64,000 bases of DNA from Myxococcales bacterium 68-20 (GCA_001899635.1 MKVQ01000001.1:366854-430853); one strand, 5' to 3'. Shown: positions 16,822-28,567, numbered from the stretch's first letter. The notes: generated by a model from the sequence alone, not told the origin. Numbers and translations: made by a program.

Positions 16822-17287
16822 CGTCGGCTCGCCCCCCACGTGCGCCGGCTTCCGCTCGCGACGTCGCAAGCGACGTCCGCGCTGGAGGCATTCGCGAGCA
16901 GCGTCCCCTGGCCGTCCGTCAGGTTGCCCTGAACGACGGCGATCCGCGGCGCGATCATCCCCCTCTTGATACCGCCAATCGTCGGTCCGCGCAGCTACTT
17001 CATCGGGAGGCGAGCGGCCGCGCTCGGCTCGACACCTCCACGAGCGCGACCTTTTGGCCGGCCCATCCGTCGAGGCGACTCGAGTCGAGTCGAGCACTCG
17101 ACGACGACGCGCGGTGCTCGGGCGCGCACGTCTTCGCGCACCGTCGTAGCGCCACCGGCGAGCGCCATCGTGGCGCAACCCGCGCCTCGCGCGCCCACGC
17201 GTTGGCTGCCAACCCCGCGAGAAGACGTGCACACGCCGGAGGTACGTGCCTTGCGAACGCCGCCGCGTCCTTCATCTGGAGCGTGAC
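16822..17287. other. 466-base divergent intergenic region
   Basis: Separates the ICMT-like gene (minus) from the cysteine-repeat lipoprotein (plus). It holds a perfect inverted repeat at 16860-16877 and a 12-base palindrome CGACTCGAGTCG at 17076-17087 followed by further GTCGAG copies. I see no credible gene in it. Confidence 0.6.
16860..16877. promoter_or_regulatory. Inverted repeat upstream of ICMT-like gene
   Basis: GACGTCGC, two-base spacer AA, GCGACGTC. Perfect eight-base arms, 39 bases upstream of the ATG at 16821. Size and position fit an operator for a dimeric regulator; no regulator gene is adjacent. Confidence 0.4.
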
Positions 17288-18127
17288 ATGACGACGATTC
17301 GTTCGCGTTTGGCCTCTTCGATTTCTTCCACCAGCGCCGCGTCGGCGCTCGCAGTCTTGCTCCTCGTCGCTTGCAGCGGCGGGAGCTCGGCGATCCCGGA
17401 GACGGGATCCGATCCCGGCAACGCGAGCAGCTCCAGCGGCTCGAGCTCCAGCTCGAACATCTCGTCCTCCGCCGAGCAGGTCAACGGAGGCTGTCCGACG
17501 AATCCCGAGAAACTGGTGGGCAACGGGAAGCCGGGCGCGAGCTGCTCGACGTATGTAGACTGCATGCCGACGTGCTGTGACTGCTCGAGCGGAACCTCGT
17601 ATCTCGCAGCGGCCTGTGTCGACGGCGTGTGCGGAGGGGCCGAGGTCGCGTGTGGACGCGCGCGCAAGGCATTCTGCGGCGAGGACGAGACGAGCCGATC
17701 GGGCGGTTCGAGTGGCTCGAGCGGTTCGAGCGGCACGAGTAGCTCCAGCAGCTCGTCGAGCGGCTCGAGCGGCTCGAGCGGCTCGAGCGGCGGGAAGGAG
17801 TGCGTCGAGGGCACTTCGTTGTCTTGTTACGGCAGCAAGATGTATTGGACCGGATCGAAGTGCTGCGTCGACGGCCCGGTCGAATGCGTCGACGGCACGT
17901 CCTTGTCTTGTTACGGCACCGGGATGATGTGGACCGGCGCCAAGTGCTGCGTCAGCGGCAACCCAACGTGCGTCGACGGCACGTCGCTCTCCTGCTACGG
18001 CTCGCACATGAAGTGGACGGGCGCGGAGTGCTGCATCGACGTTGCCGTCCAGTGTGTCCCGGGCACCTCGACGAGCTGCTACGGGACGGGGAAATACTGG
18101 ACGGGCGCGCTCTGCTGCCTGACGTGA
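17288..18127 (+). CDS. Lipoprotein with four cysteine-rich 28-residue repeats
   Basis: A 279-aa exported protein. The signal peptide ends in a strong lipobox LLVAC (Cys 29). A Ser/Gly linker is followed by a cysteine-rich region at about 68-135 (CPTN, CSTYVDCMPTCCDC, CVDGVCGG). A second Ser/Gly linker (about 137-170) leads to four tandem repeats to the C-terminus, each with a Cys-x7-Cys-Tyr-Gly start and a Trp-Thr-Gly-x-x-Cys-Cys end, 28 residues per unit. Function unknown; disulfide-rich repeats suggest a cell-surface adhesion or binding role. GGAG lies six bases before ATG 17288. It stands alone between two minus-strand genes. Confidence 0.85.
   Translation: MTTIRSRLASSISSTSAASALAVLLLVACSGGSSAIPETGSDPGNASSSSGSSSSSNISSSAEQVNGGCPTNPEKLVGNGKPGASCSTYVDCMPTCCDCSSGTSYLAAACVDGVCGGAEVACGRARKAFCGEDETSRSGGSSGSSGSSGTSSSSSSSSGSSGSSGSSGGKECVEGTSLSCYGSKMYWTGSKCCVDGPVECVDGTSLSCYGTGMMWTGAKCCVSGNPTCVDGTSLSCYGSHMKWTGAECCIDVAVQCVPGTSTSCYGTGKYWTGALCCLT
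17801..18124 (+). repeat. Four 84-bp coding repeats (Cys-rich)
   Basis: Units begin at 17801, 17885, 17969 and 18053, an exact 84-base period; the last is shortened by the stop. Shared residues are C-V-x-G-T-S-x-S-C-Y-G, then W-T-G, then C-C. Third-base differences between units show the copies are not a very recent expansion. Confidence 0.95.
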
Positions 18128-18130
18128 GCG

Positions 18131-18418
18131 CTACACGCTGGAAGGTGGCGGCGGCGGCGGCTCGGCTCGTTCTTGCACGACGCAGCGGTCCTGACCGCGA
18201 AGCCTAGTCGCCCGGTGCCCGCTCTCCGCGCCGCGTCGAGTCGCGGGGGCGCACTCGGCGCCGCCGTCCTTGTGACCGCGCGCGGGGGAATGACCCGCGC
18301 CGGTATGCAAGGGAAGGCGATCGCCGCTGCAGGCTTCGGCGACGAAGAGCGTCGCGCCCATGATGACCGACAAGACAATGCAAAGACCTCGATCCACGAT
18401 GACGCGCGTCGAGTGCAT
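18131..18418 (-). CDS. Possible small lipoprotein
   Basis: A 95-aa frame with GC-rich third positions. It begins with a charged stretch, then a hydrophobic segment LCIVLSVIMGATLFV and a cysteine at residue 30 in AEAC, resembling a lipoprotein signal. The mature part is Gly/His/Arg-rich with two cysteines and ends in a polyproline run. A GGGGGG run lies about ten bases before the ATG. No family recognised; it could be spurious. The rest of the gap up to 18587 shows nothing I can support. Confidence 0.35.
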   Translation of the reverse strand: MHSTRVIVDRGLCIVLSVIMGATLFVAEACSGDRLPLHTGAGHSPARGHKDGGAECAPATRRGAESGHRATRLRGQDRCVVQERAEPPPPPPSSV

Positions 18419-18587
18419 CGCTCGTGCCCCCCAACCGACGAGCGCGGGCCGCTTTCACAGCGGGCGATCCCGCGAATCCATGCGCTCGACGATGCGCCCT
18501 CGCGCGAGACAGTGTGGCGCTCGCGTCCCGCAGCTCGACCATGGGCTGAGCGGCGGATACCGTCCTCGTGACAAAGCCGCGCGGCGA

Positions 18588-21500
18588 TCACTCCGCTGCT
18601 TCGATCGCTCCGCGCGATGGCGCTGCGAGCGCGCGGCCGGTGGCCGTCTTCTTCTTCAGGAGCGCCTTTGGCTCGCCCTCGAAGACCACGCGTCCGCCCG
18701 CCTCGCCGGCTTCGGGGCCGAGCTCGACCACCCAATCTGCGTTCAAGATGACGTCGGGATGGTGCTCGACGATGACGAGCGTGTCGCCGCGCTCGACGAG
18801 TCGATCGAGCACGCGAATGAGGCGTGCGACGTCTGCGAGGTGGAGCCCGGTCGTGGGCTCGTCGAGCACGTAGACCGTCGGCTCGTGCGCAGCGCCCGCG
18901 GTGAGCTCGCTCGCGAGCTTGAGCCGCTGCGCCTCGCCGCCGGAGAGGGTGTTCGATCCCTGCCCGAGCGCGACGTAGCCGACACCGAGCTCGGCGAGCG
19001 TGCGAAGGGGCCGCGCGATCTTCGGATGAGCGGCGAAGACGTTCGCTGCGTCCTCGGCCGAGAGCCGCAGCACGTCGCCGATCGAGAGTCCGGCCCACCG
19101 CACGTCGAGCGTCGACGGCTCGAAGCGTGCGCCTTGGCAGGTCTCGCAGGGCGTGACGACCTCGGGCAGGAAGGACATCTCGGCGACGATCGAGCCCTGC
19201 CCGTCGCACGCAGTGCAGCGGCCTCCGTGTGGCGTGTTGAAGGAGAAGCGGGCCGCCGAGAAGCCGCGGACCTTCGACTCCGGGAGTGCGGCGAAGAGCT
19301 TCCGGATCTCGTCCCAGACGCCGAGGAACGTCGCAGGTACGGAGCGCGGCGTGCGCCCGATCGGCGATTGATCGACCGCCAGCGCGCGCCGCACGTTCTT
19401 CGGCACCTCGATCGAACGGTACGGTCCCGGCGTCGGCGCGACGAGGTCGAGCTCACGGCGAAGGGCAGGGAAGAACACGCGCTGGACGAGCGTGCTCTTG
19501 CCGGAGCCGCTGACGCCGGCAACGACGCACATGCGACCGACGGGGACGCGGAAGGTGACGTCCTGGAGGTTGTTTGCGCGTGCGCCGGAGAGGTCGATCC
19601 ACGCGTCGCTCGTCGGCCGCCGCGGACGCACGACGCCGAGCGGCTCCCGGAGCGCGCGGCCGGTCGGCGAGCCTGCGCTCGCGAGGACGGTGGCAGGCGC
19701 GCCTTCGGCGATGATGTGACCGCCGCTCTGCCCGCCGCCGGGGCCGAGGTCCGTGAGGTGATCGGCCGCGAGGATCGTCTCCGCGTCGTGCTCGACGACG
19801 AGGACGGTCGAGCCCGTGTCGACGAGCGCGCGCAGGTTCGCGATGAGGCGCTTCGTGTCGCGCGGATGGAGGCCGATCGTCGGCTCGTCGAGCACGTAGA
19901 GCGCACCGGTGAGCCCACTGCCGAGCTGTGCCGAGAGGCGGAGGCGCTGCATCTCGCCGCCGGAGAGCGAGCTCGCCGCGCGCCCGAGGCCGAGGTAGCC
20001 GAGCCCGACCTCGACCACGAACCGGAGGCGCCGCACGAGCTCTGCCAGCGGCGCCTTCGCGATCGTTCCGCTCTTTCCGGCGAGGGAGAGGTGCTCGACC
20101 TTCGCGAGCGCCGCCGCGACGCTCAGGTTCATCATCTGCGGGTACGTCTGGCCGCCGAGGCGCACGCTCCGCGGGATCGGCGCCAGGCGGTCGCCCTTGC
20201 ACACGCGGCATTTCTCGCGCGGCTTGCCCTCGTCCTCGACGTCCTCTTCGCCGCCGCGAAAGCCGGTGCCCTCGCACGCTTCGCACTGCCCCTGCTTCGT
20301 GTTGAACGAGAACCAGCGCGGATCGAGCTCAGGGATGCCGGTGCCGCAGCTTCCGCACGCGCGGGCGGTGGAGAGGACCTCCTCGCCGGGTGCGGGCGCG
20401 GCGGTCGGGGTGCCTCGAGCAATGCGGATCGCGCCGCCGCCCCACGCGAGCGCCCGGTCGAACGCGGCGCGATCGAGCGAGCCGAGCGGCCCGTAGTGGA
20501 CGATCAGGTCGATCGAGTGCTCCTTCGTCTTCGCGAGCTTCGGCGGAGGATCGATCGCGACGAGCGCTCCATCGACGCGTGCGCTCTGGATCCCCGCGCG
20601 CGAGGCGTTCGTGAAGACGTCGAGATAGGTCCCCTTGCGCGCGCGAACGGCGGGGGAATAGAGGGTGCGTTTGCCATCGAGGTCGCGGAGGCGCGCGAAG
20701 AGCTCGTCGGGTGAGCTCGGCGCCACGTGTCCGCCGCACTTCGGGCAGTGAAGGTCGCCGACCTTCGCGTAGAGAAGACGGAGGTAGTGCGCGATCTCGG
20801 TGACGGTCGCGACCGTCGAGTTGGCTCCCGCTCGTGAGGTGCGCTGCTCGAGGGCGATCGACGGAGGAACACCGGTCACGAGATCGACGTCCGGGCGCGG
20901 GAGCGTCGGAAGGAACTGGCGCGCGTACGGCGTGAGCGTCTCCATGAAGCGGCGCTGGCCTTCGGCGAAGACGACGTCGAACGCGAGCGAGCTCTTGCCG
21001 GAGCCACTCGGACCGGTGACGACGCAGAGCTTGCCGTGGGGCACCTTGCAGGAGACGTCCTTGAGGTTGTGCTCGCGTGCGTGCTGAACGGTGATCGCGT
21101 CGGGAGCGGCCGCGCGCGGGGCCTTCTTCTCACGGGGCTCTTCGCGCCGGCGGGCTGTCGGGCCCGGGCTCGTGACGCGTGCTCCTCGCCTTTGGGCGCG
21201 TAGCGCCTCGCCAGTCTTCGTCGCGCTCTCCGCGACGGTCTCGGGGGGGCCTTCGGCGACGACCTGCCCGCCGCGCGGGCCGCCACCGGGGCCGAGGTCG
21301 ATCACCCAATCGGCCTCGCACACGACCGAGAGGTCGTGCTCCACCATGATCACGGTGGCGCCGCCTTCGACGAGCTCGTGGAGCGCGCCGACGACGTGCG
21401 CGGCGTCCTCTGCATGGAGGCCTGCGCTCGGCTCGTCGACGACGAAGAGCGTGCCCGCGGCCTCGCTCGAGAGCGCACGCGCGAGCTTCAGGCGCTGCGC

Positions 21501-24008
21501 TTCGCCGCCCGAGAGCGTCGAGAGCGGCTGGCCGAGCGGCAGGTAGCCGAGGCCGACCTTCACGAGCGGCTCGAGCGCGCGCTCGAGGACGTAGTCGCGG
21601 TGCTGCTTCGGCGAGAGGAACGCGAGCGCCTCCTCGACCGTCATCGCGAGCACGTCGGCGACCGTCCGAGCCGGTGCCTGCGGGTGCGCGCGTGAGGTGA
21701 CGGCGAGGACGTCGGCGTTGAAGCGCTTCCCCTGGCAGACCGGACAGAGGAGCATCACGTCCGCGAGGAACTGCATCTCGACGGTCTCGTACCCCTCGCC
21801 GGCGCAGCTCTCGCAGCGTCCCTTTCCGGGGACGTTGAACGAGAACGAGGCTGCGGAGAGCCCGCGCCGCCCTGCTTCCGGCTCGGCCGCGAAGCGCATT
21901 CGCACGCGGTCCCACGCCTTGGTGTAGGTCGCGGCGTTGCCGCGTGCGGTGCGCCCGAGCGGCGACTGATCGACGAGGACGGCATGCTGGAGCTCGTCTT
22001 CGCCGCCGACGAGCTCCTCGAAGCTGCCGGTCTTCGGGACGCCGCTCTCGCCCGTCCTCCGCGCGATGGCGCGATAGAGGATGTCCTCGGCGAGCGTGCT
22101 CTTGCCGGAGCCGCTCGGTCCGGTGATCGCGCAGAGGACCCCGAGCGGGACACGGAGCTGCTCGATCGCGAGGTTGTTCTCTCTCGCCCCGCGGAGGTCC
22201 ATCCATGCGTCGGGCTCTCGGCGTCGGCGCTTCGCGTCGCTGCTCTTGCGCCACGCGCGGCCGGTGGCCGTGTCACTCTTCGCGACCTCGGCAGGCGTGC
22301 CGGAGAAGAGGAGGCGGCCGCCGCGAGGCCCTGCACCGGGGCCGAGCTCGATCACGCGGTCGCAGCCCTCGACCACGGCGCGATCGTGCTCGATGACGAG
22401 GACGGTGTTGCCGGCGCGGGCGAGGTCGTCCATCGCGCTCGCGAGCCGCGGTATGTCCGTGGCGTGGAGGCCGACGGTCGGCTCGTCGAGCACGAAGAGC
22501 GACCCCGTGAGCGAGGCCCCCAGCGCGGTGGTGAGGCTCGCGCGCTGGGCCTCGCCGCCGGAGAGCGTGCGCGCCTGGCGATCGAGCGTGAGGTACGAGA
22601 GGCCGACCGCGTCGAGGTATGCGAGCCGTGAGGCAAGCTCCGCCTTCACGCGCTTCCCTTGCGCGTTCGCGGGCGTCACCGTCTCGAGCCGTGCGCGCGC
22701 GTCCTCGACGGGGAGCGCGTGCCATCCGCCGAGATCGAGACCGGCGACGTGGTATGCCCGCGCGGTCTTGTTCAAGCGCGCGCCTCCGCAGGAGGCGCAC
22801 GGGACGTAGTCGCGGTAGCGCGAGAGGAAGACGCGGATGTGCATCTTGTACGTGCGCGTCTCGAGCCACTTGAACCACGCCGCCACGCCCGGGTACTTGC
22901 CGCCGGCCCAGTCGCCTTCACCCTCGATGACCAGCCGGCGCTGCTCTTCGCTCAGCCGTGACCACGGGACGTCGAGCGGGATCTTCCGCTTCTTTGCAAA
23001 GCGACGAAGGACGTCGCGCTCCCATTCGCTCGACCGGCCCGACCACGCCTTGATTGCGCCGTCCTCGATCGACTTGTCCTTGTCGGGGATGACCTTGTCC
23101 CAGTCGACCGCGATAACGCGGCCGAAGCCCCGGCAATCGGAGCAGGCCCCGAGCGGCGAGTTGTAGGAGAAGAGGCCCGGCCGCGGCGGATCGAACGAGC
23201 GGGCGCACGACGGGCACACGAGGCCGCGCGCGATCGGGACGTGCAGAGGCTTCTCGTCCGTACCGTCCTTCGCGCTCTTCGCGCTCTCCGCGCTCTCCGC
23301 GCGTAGCTCGGCGCGTCCGCCGCTCCGTTCCCAGGCGATCTCGATCGCTTGCTGGAGCCGCCGGCCCTCGCTCTTCCCGAGCTTCAGGCGATCGACCACG
23401 ACCTCGACGGCGACGTCGGGTCGACCGGCCTCGCTCGGGCGAACGTCGTCGATGTCCCGGACCGCGCCGCCGATGACGAGGCGCCGGTAGCCGTCCTTCG
23501 CCAGCGTCTCTCGAAGCTCGAGATAGGCCTCGGCGCTCTCGATGTGGACCGGATAGCTGACCGATGCACGCCGGTCCGGGAGGGCCGCGAGCGCTCGCTT
23601 GGATGCGTCTCCGGCGCTGGTCGCGATGGCCGCCTCGCCGCAATCGGGGCAAGTCGGCACGGCCTCGCACGCGAAGAGCGCCGCGAGGTAGGGCTCGAGA
23701 TCCGTGAGCGTGGCCACAGTCGATCGGCTCGACTTCACCGGCGCGCGCCGATCGACCGCGACCGTAGCCGCCACCGGATCGAGCGAGCGTACGGGCGAGC
23801 GCTCGAGCCGCTCGAGGAACTGGCGTGCGTATGGGCTGAAGCTCTCGACGAAGCGTCGCTGACCTTCGGCGTAGAGCGTGTCGAGCGCGAGCGACGACTT
23901 GCCGGCGCCGCTCGGCCCAGTCAGCGCGATCAGCTCACCGGGGGCGAGATCGAGGTCGATCGACGCGAGGTTGTGGGTCGTGGCTCCGCGGAGGCGGATG
24001 GGAAGCAT
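18588..24008 (-). CDS. uvrA: Tandem double-length UvrA (excinuclease ABC subunit A)
   Basis: DNA-damage recognition ATPase of nucleotide excision repair, here 1806 aa, about twice the normal 940. Two UvrA units are joined by a Lys/Arg/Pro-rich linker (about residues 930-965). Four Walker A motifs are present: GPSGAGKSS (near 32), GPSGSGKST (near 633), GPSGSGKSS (near 1001) and GVSGSGKST (near 1501). Four ABC signatures (LSGGEAQR or LSGGEMQR) each precede a VLDEP or VDEP box. Zinc-type Cys pairs occur in both halves (for example CESCAGEGYE and CTACDGQGSI). All ATPase motifs look intact. ATG 24008 starts right at the first ABC strand; the 78-residue upstream extension is not family-like. Chlamydiae are known to encode a similarly doubled UvrA. 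Confidence 0.93.
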   Translation of the reverse strand: MLPIRLRGATTHNLASIDLDLAPGELIALTGPSGAGKSSLALDTLYAEGQRRFVESFSPYARQFLERLERSPVRSLDPVAATVAVDRRAPVKSSRSTVATLTDLEPYLAALFACEAVPTCPDCGEAAIATSAGDASKRALAALPDRRASVSYPVHIESAEAYLELRETLAKDGYRRLVIGGAVRDIDDVRPSEAGRPDVAVEVVVDRLKLGKSEGRRLQQAIEIAWERSGGRAELRAESAESAKSAKDGTDEKPLHVPIARGLVCPSCARSFDPPRPGLFSYNSPLGACSDCRGFGRVIAVDWDKVIPDKDKSIEDGAIKAWSGRSSEWERDVLRRFAKKRKIPLDVPWSRLSEEQRRLVIEGEGDWAGGKYPGVAAWFKWLETRTYKMHIRVFLSRYRDYVPCASCGGARLNKTARAYHVAGLDLGGWHALPVEDARARLETVTPANAQGKRVKAELASRLAYLDAVGLSYLTLDRQARTLSGGEAQRASLTTALGASLTGSLFVLDEPTVGLHATDIPRLASAMDDLARAGNTVLVIEHDRAVVEGCDRVIELGPGAGPRGGRLLFSGTPAEVAKSDTATGRAWRKSSDAKRRRREPDAWMDLRGARENNLAIEQLRVPLGVLCAITGPSGSGKSTLAEDILYRAIARRTGESGVPKTGSFEELVGGEDELQHAVLVDQSPLGRTARGNAATYTKAWDRVRMRFAAEPEAGRRGLSAASFSFNVPGKGRCESCAGEGYETVEMQFLADVMLLCPVCQGKRFNADVLAVTSRAHPQAPARTVADVLAMTVEEALAFLSPKQHRDYVLERALEPLVKVGLGYLPLGQPLSTLSGGEAQRLKLARALSSEAAGTLFVVDEPSAGLHAEDAAHVVGALHELVEGGATVIMVEHDLSVVCEADWVIDLGPGGGPRGGQVVAEGPPETVAESATKTGEALRAQRRGARVTSPGPTARRREEPREKKAPRAAAPDAITVQHAREHNLKDVSCKVPHGKLCVVTGPSGSGKSSLAFDVVFAEGQRRFMETLTPYARQFLPTLPRPDVDLVTGVPPSIALEQRTSRAGANSTVATVTEIAHYLRLLYAKVGDLHCPKCGGHVAPSSPDELFARLRDLDGKRTLYSPAVRARKGTYLDVFTNASRAGIQSARVDGALVAIDPPPKLAKTKEHSIDLIVHYGPLGSLDRAAFDRALAWGGGAIRIARGTPTAAPAPGEEVLSTARACGSCGTGIPELDPRWFSFNTKQGQCEACEGTGFRGGEEDVEDEGKPREKCRVCKGDRLAPIPRSVRLGGQTYPQMMNLSVAAALAKVEHLSLAGKSGTIAKAPLAELVRRLRFVVEVGLGYLGLGRAASSLSGGEMQRLRLSAQLGSGLTGALYVLDEPTIGLHPRDTKRLIANLRALVDTGSTVLVVEHDAETILAADHLTDLGPGGGQSGGHIIAEGAPATVLASAGSPTGRALREPLGVVRPRRPTSDAWIDLSGARANNLQDVTFRVPVGRMCVVAGVSGSGKSTLVQRVFFPALRRELDLVAPTPGPYRSIEVPKNVRRALAVDQSPIGRTPRSVPATFLGVWDEIRKLFAALPESKVRGFSAARFSFNTPHGGRCTACDGQGSIVAEMSFLPEVVTPCETCQGARFEPSTLDVRWAGLSIGDVLRLSAEDAANVFAAHPKIARPLRTLAELGVGYVALGQGSNTLSGGEAQRLKLASELTAGAAHEPTVYVLDEPTTGLHLADVARLIRVLDRLVERGDTLVIVEHHPDVILNADWVVELGPEAGEAGGRVVFEGEPKALLKKKTATGRALAAPSRGAIEAAE

Positions 24009-24253
24009 GGGGGTTCGCGCGCGGAGGAGGATCCGATTCGAGCTCGACGAACGCGACGAGCGCGGCCCGACGAGCGAGGCGACCGCTTTACTTAGATCGC
24101 GCCCCGATGGGGGGCAATGCGCCCCGACGCTCGAGCTCGGACGCGCCTGGATCGCGCCCTGGATCTCGGGCGGTGTTCCAGAGCCGCTCACTCTTGGCGG
24201 TGGGGGCCCCTGGCGCAGGCCTTGCTCTGTCTCTCCGCACAAGGAGTAGGGCC

Positions 24254-24520
24254 ATGTCGATTCTACTGTTCATCCTCTTCGGTCTGATCGTCGGGTTCCT
24301 CGCGCGCGCGATCATGCCAGGCAAGCAGTCGATGGGCTTCATAGCCACGGCCCTGCTCGGCATCGCAGGTTCGTTCCTGGGGGGCTTCGTCGCCAACGCG
24401 ATCGATCATCAGCCGATCCTTCACCTGCGCAGTGCCGGGATCATCGGCAGCGTGATCGGCGCGCTCTGCGTCCTGGCGCTCGTCACGTGGGCGGGGCGCC
24501 GTCGCGGCGCGTTCGCCTGA
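24254..24520 (+). CDS. GlsB/YeaQ/YmgE family membrane protein
   Basis: An 88-aa inner-membrane protein with three hydrophobic glycine-rich segments (ILLFILFGLIVGFLARAIMPG, MGFIATALLGIAGSFLGGFV and IIGSVIGALCVLALVTWAG). The G-x-x-x-R and PG-x-x-x-G-F spacing is characteristic of this family, which is often stress-induced, but whose biochemical role is not established. AAGGAG at 24241-24246 lies eight bases before ATG 24254. It is divergent from uvrA across 245 bases that presumably carry both promoters. Confidence 0.85.
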   Translation: MSILLFILFGLIVGFLARAIMPGKQSMGFIATALLGIAGSFLGGFVANAIDHQPILHLRSAGIIGSVIGALCVLALVTWAGRRRGAFA

Positions 24521-24586
24521 GCCGGCTCGCTCGCGGTTCTCGCGGCGCGCGCGGTTCTCGCCGCGGCGCCGCGCGGACCGAGAGAG

Positions 24587-25081
24587 TCAGTCCTGCTTCG
24601 GCGCCGCGACGTCGATCGTCGAGATCTTCCACGCGCCGTCCTTGCGCAGGAGGAAGTGCACGTCGCGCTTGTCGACTTTGCGTTCGCCGCCGCGAACGGC
24701 GGTGACGAGCGCGACGCCGTCGACGGTCGCGACGGTCCCTGCGGGATCGACCTTGATCGAGAGGTTGACGAGCGTGCAGTCCGCGCGCTGGAACACCAGC
24801 CCGGCCTTCGTCGCGTCGTCCTCGAGCTTCCGCCGACCGCGCACGTCGAGGTTCAGCTCCGAGACGTCGACCCGGACGTCGTCATCGACGACGTCCTTCA
24901 GCTGGCTCCGCAGCCGGGCGGTGCGGGAGATGAGCGTGTCTCCCTCCTTCACGGCGACGATCCTCGCCAGCTCTCCGAGCGTCTTCTTGATCTGGTCTTC
25001 CTCGGAGGCCCGGAAGAACGTGAGCCAGAGCGCGATGCTCGCGACGACGGCGCAGCCGAGGACGAGATGCCATTTCTTCAT
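24587..25081 (-). CDS. Membrane-anchored hypothetical protein (NTF2-like pattern)
   Basis: A 164-aa protein with an N-terminal anchor (residues 4-24, WHLVLGCAVVASIALWLTFF) and a periplasmic domain. The domain starts with a helix EEDQIKKTLGELARIVAVKEGD and ends with strands VDKRDVHFLLRKDGAWKISTIDV, an order that recalls NTF2/SnoaL-like folds. Function unknown. It shares direction with the histidine kinase gene that lies 48 bases upstream and may be cotranscribed with it. Confidence 0.75.
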   Translation of the reverse strand: MKKWHLVLGCAVVASIALWLTFFRASEEDQIKKTLGELARIVAVKEGDTLISRTARLRSQLKDVVDDDVRVDVSELNLDVRGRRKLEDDATKAGLVFQRADCTLVNLSIKVDPAGTVATVDGVALVTAVRGGERKVDKRDVHFLLRKDGAWKISTIDVAAPKQD

Positions 25082-25129
25082 GCGGTTCGGCCTTCGTGAC
25101 CTTCGTGACTCGTCGTCTTCGCCACGACG

Positions 25130-25840
25130 TCACGTAGCGGGGAGCTCGATCCGGAAGGTGGCGCCCTTCGCGGTGGGGACGAGCGCGATCGTCCCGCCGT
25201 GCGCCTCGGTGATTCGGCGTGCGAGCGCGAGGCCGAGGCCGGTGCCGCCCGCGGTGTGGCTGACGAGAGGCTCGAAGAGCGTTCCCGCGATCTCCGGGGG
25301 GACGCCCGGACCGTCATCGGCGACGGTGATCGCGACGCGATCGTGCTTGCCGCCGTCCGTGGTGCTCGCGATCCGTTCGGCCGTGGTGACCACGTGGGCC
25401 CGGCGGGGCGCGCTCGCACGGATGGAGTTCTCGTAAAGCGCGTGGAGGAGGCGGGCGGCGAGGCCGGTGTGGGCCCGGACCTGGAGCCCGGGCGGAATGA
25501 CGACGTCCTCGAAGTCGGCTCCCGGTTCGGGGAGCGTCTCGCGGGCCTGGAGGACCAGATCGACTACGGCGACCGGCTCGGCGTGGGCCGGCTCCCCCCG
25601 GGCGAGGGCCATCAGATCGTCCACGATCGCATGCGCCAGCCGGGCGCTGCGCTCGATCTTGGCGAGGTGGGGCTCGCTTGCCGGCAAATTCTGCCGGGCC
25701 AGGTAGACGTTGGCCGACACGATCTGAAGGGCGTTTCGCAGCTCGTGCGCAATCTCTGCCGCGATTTCACCGATCGCGACTAGACGTTCCCTTCGGGTGG
25801 CCGGGTCGGCTTCCAATGCTGAGTCTCTGTCCCCCTGCAC
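25130..25840 (-). CDS. Soluble sensor-less histidine kinase
   Basis: A kinase of about 236 aa with only HisKA and HATPase_c domains. The phosphoacceptor histidine is in IAHELRNALQIV (about residue 33), the N box is YENSIRAS (near 140), G1 is DDGPGVP and G2 is GTGLGLALARR. No transmembrane segment, PAS, GAF or receiver domain is present, so signal input must come from a partner protein. The likely start is GTG 25840; upstream the frame is not protein-like. No response regulator is adjacent. It is divergent from the Ser/Thr kinase gene with a 17-bp palindrome between them. Confidence 0.85.
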   Translation of the reverse strand: MQGDRDSALEADPATRRERLVAIGEIAAEIAHELRNALQIVSANVYLARQNLPASEPHLAKIERSARLAHAIVDDLMALARGEPAHAEPVAVVDLVLQARETLPEPGADFEDVVIPPGLQVRAHTGLAARLLHALYENSIRASAPRRAHVVTTAERIASTTDGGKHDRVAITVADDGPGVPPEIAGTLFEPLVSHTAGGTGLGLALARRITEAHGGTIALVPTAKGATFRIELPAT

Positions 25841-25861
25841 ATCATCTACCGTAAGCCTTTT

Positions 25862-25878
25862 CGTTTCGCAGCGAAACG
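25862..25878. promoter_or_regulatory. Perfect 17-bp palindrome between two kinase genes
   Basis: CGTTTCGC, single A, GCGAAACG. It sits in the 60-base gap between divergent starts at 25840 (minus) and 25901 (plus). A weak plus-strand promoter can be drawn with -35 TTTCGT (25859-25864) and -10 TAGCAT (25882-25887), 17-base spacing; the palindrome would lie between the two elements, the usual place for a repressor operator. Confidence 0.55.
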
Positions 25879-25900
25879 GCGTAGCATTTTCCGCGACTAA

Positions 25901-28567
<2,667 letters not shown>

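Noticed and set aside
18360..20714. 784-codon frame antisense to uvrA
   Set aside because: Shadow of uvrA codon bias; composition is Arg/Glu/Ala-rich without domains.
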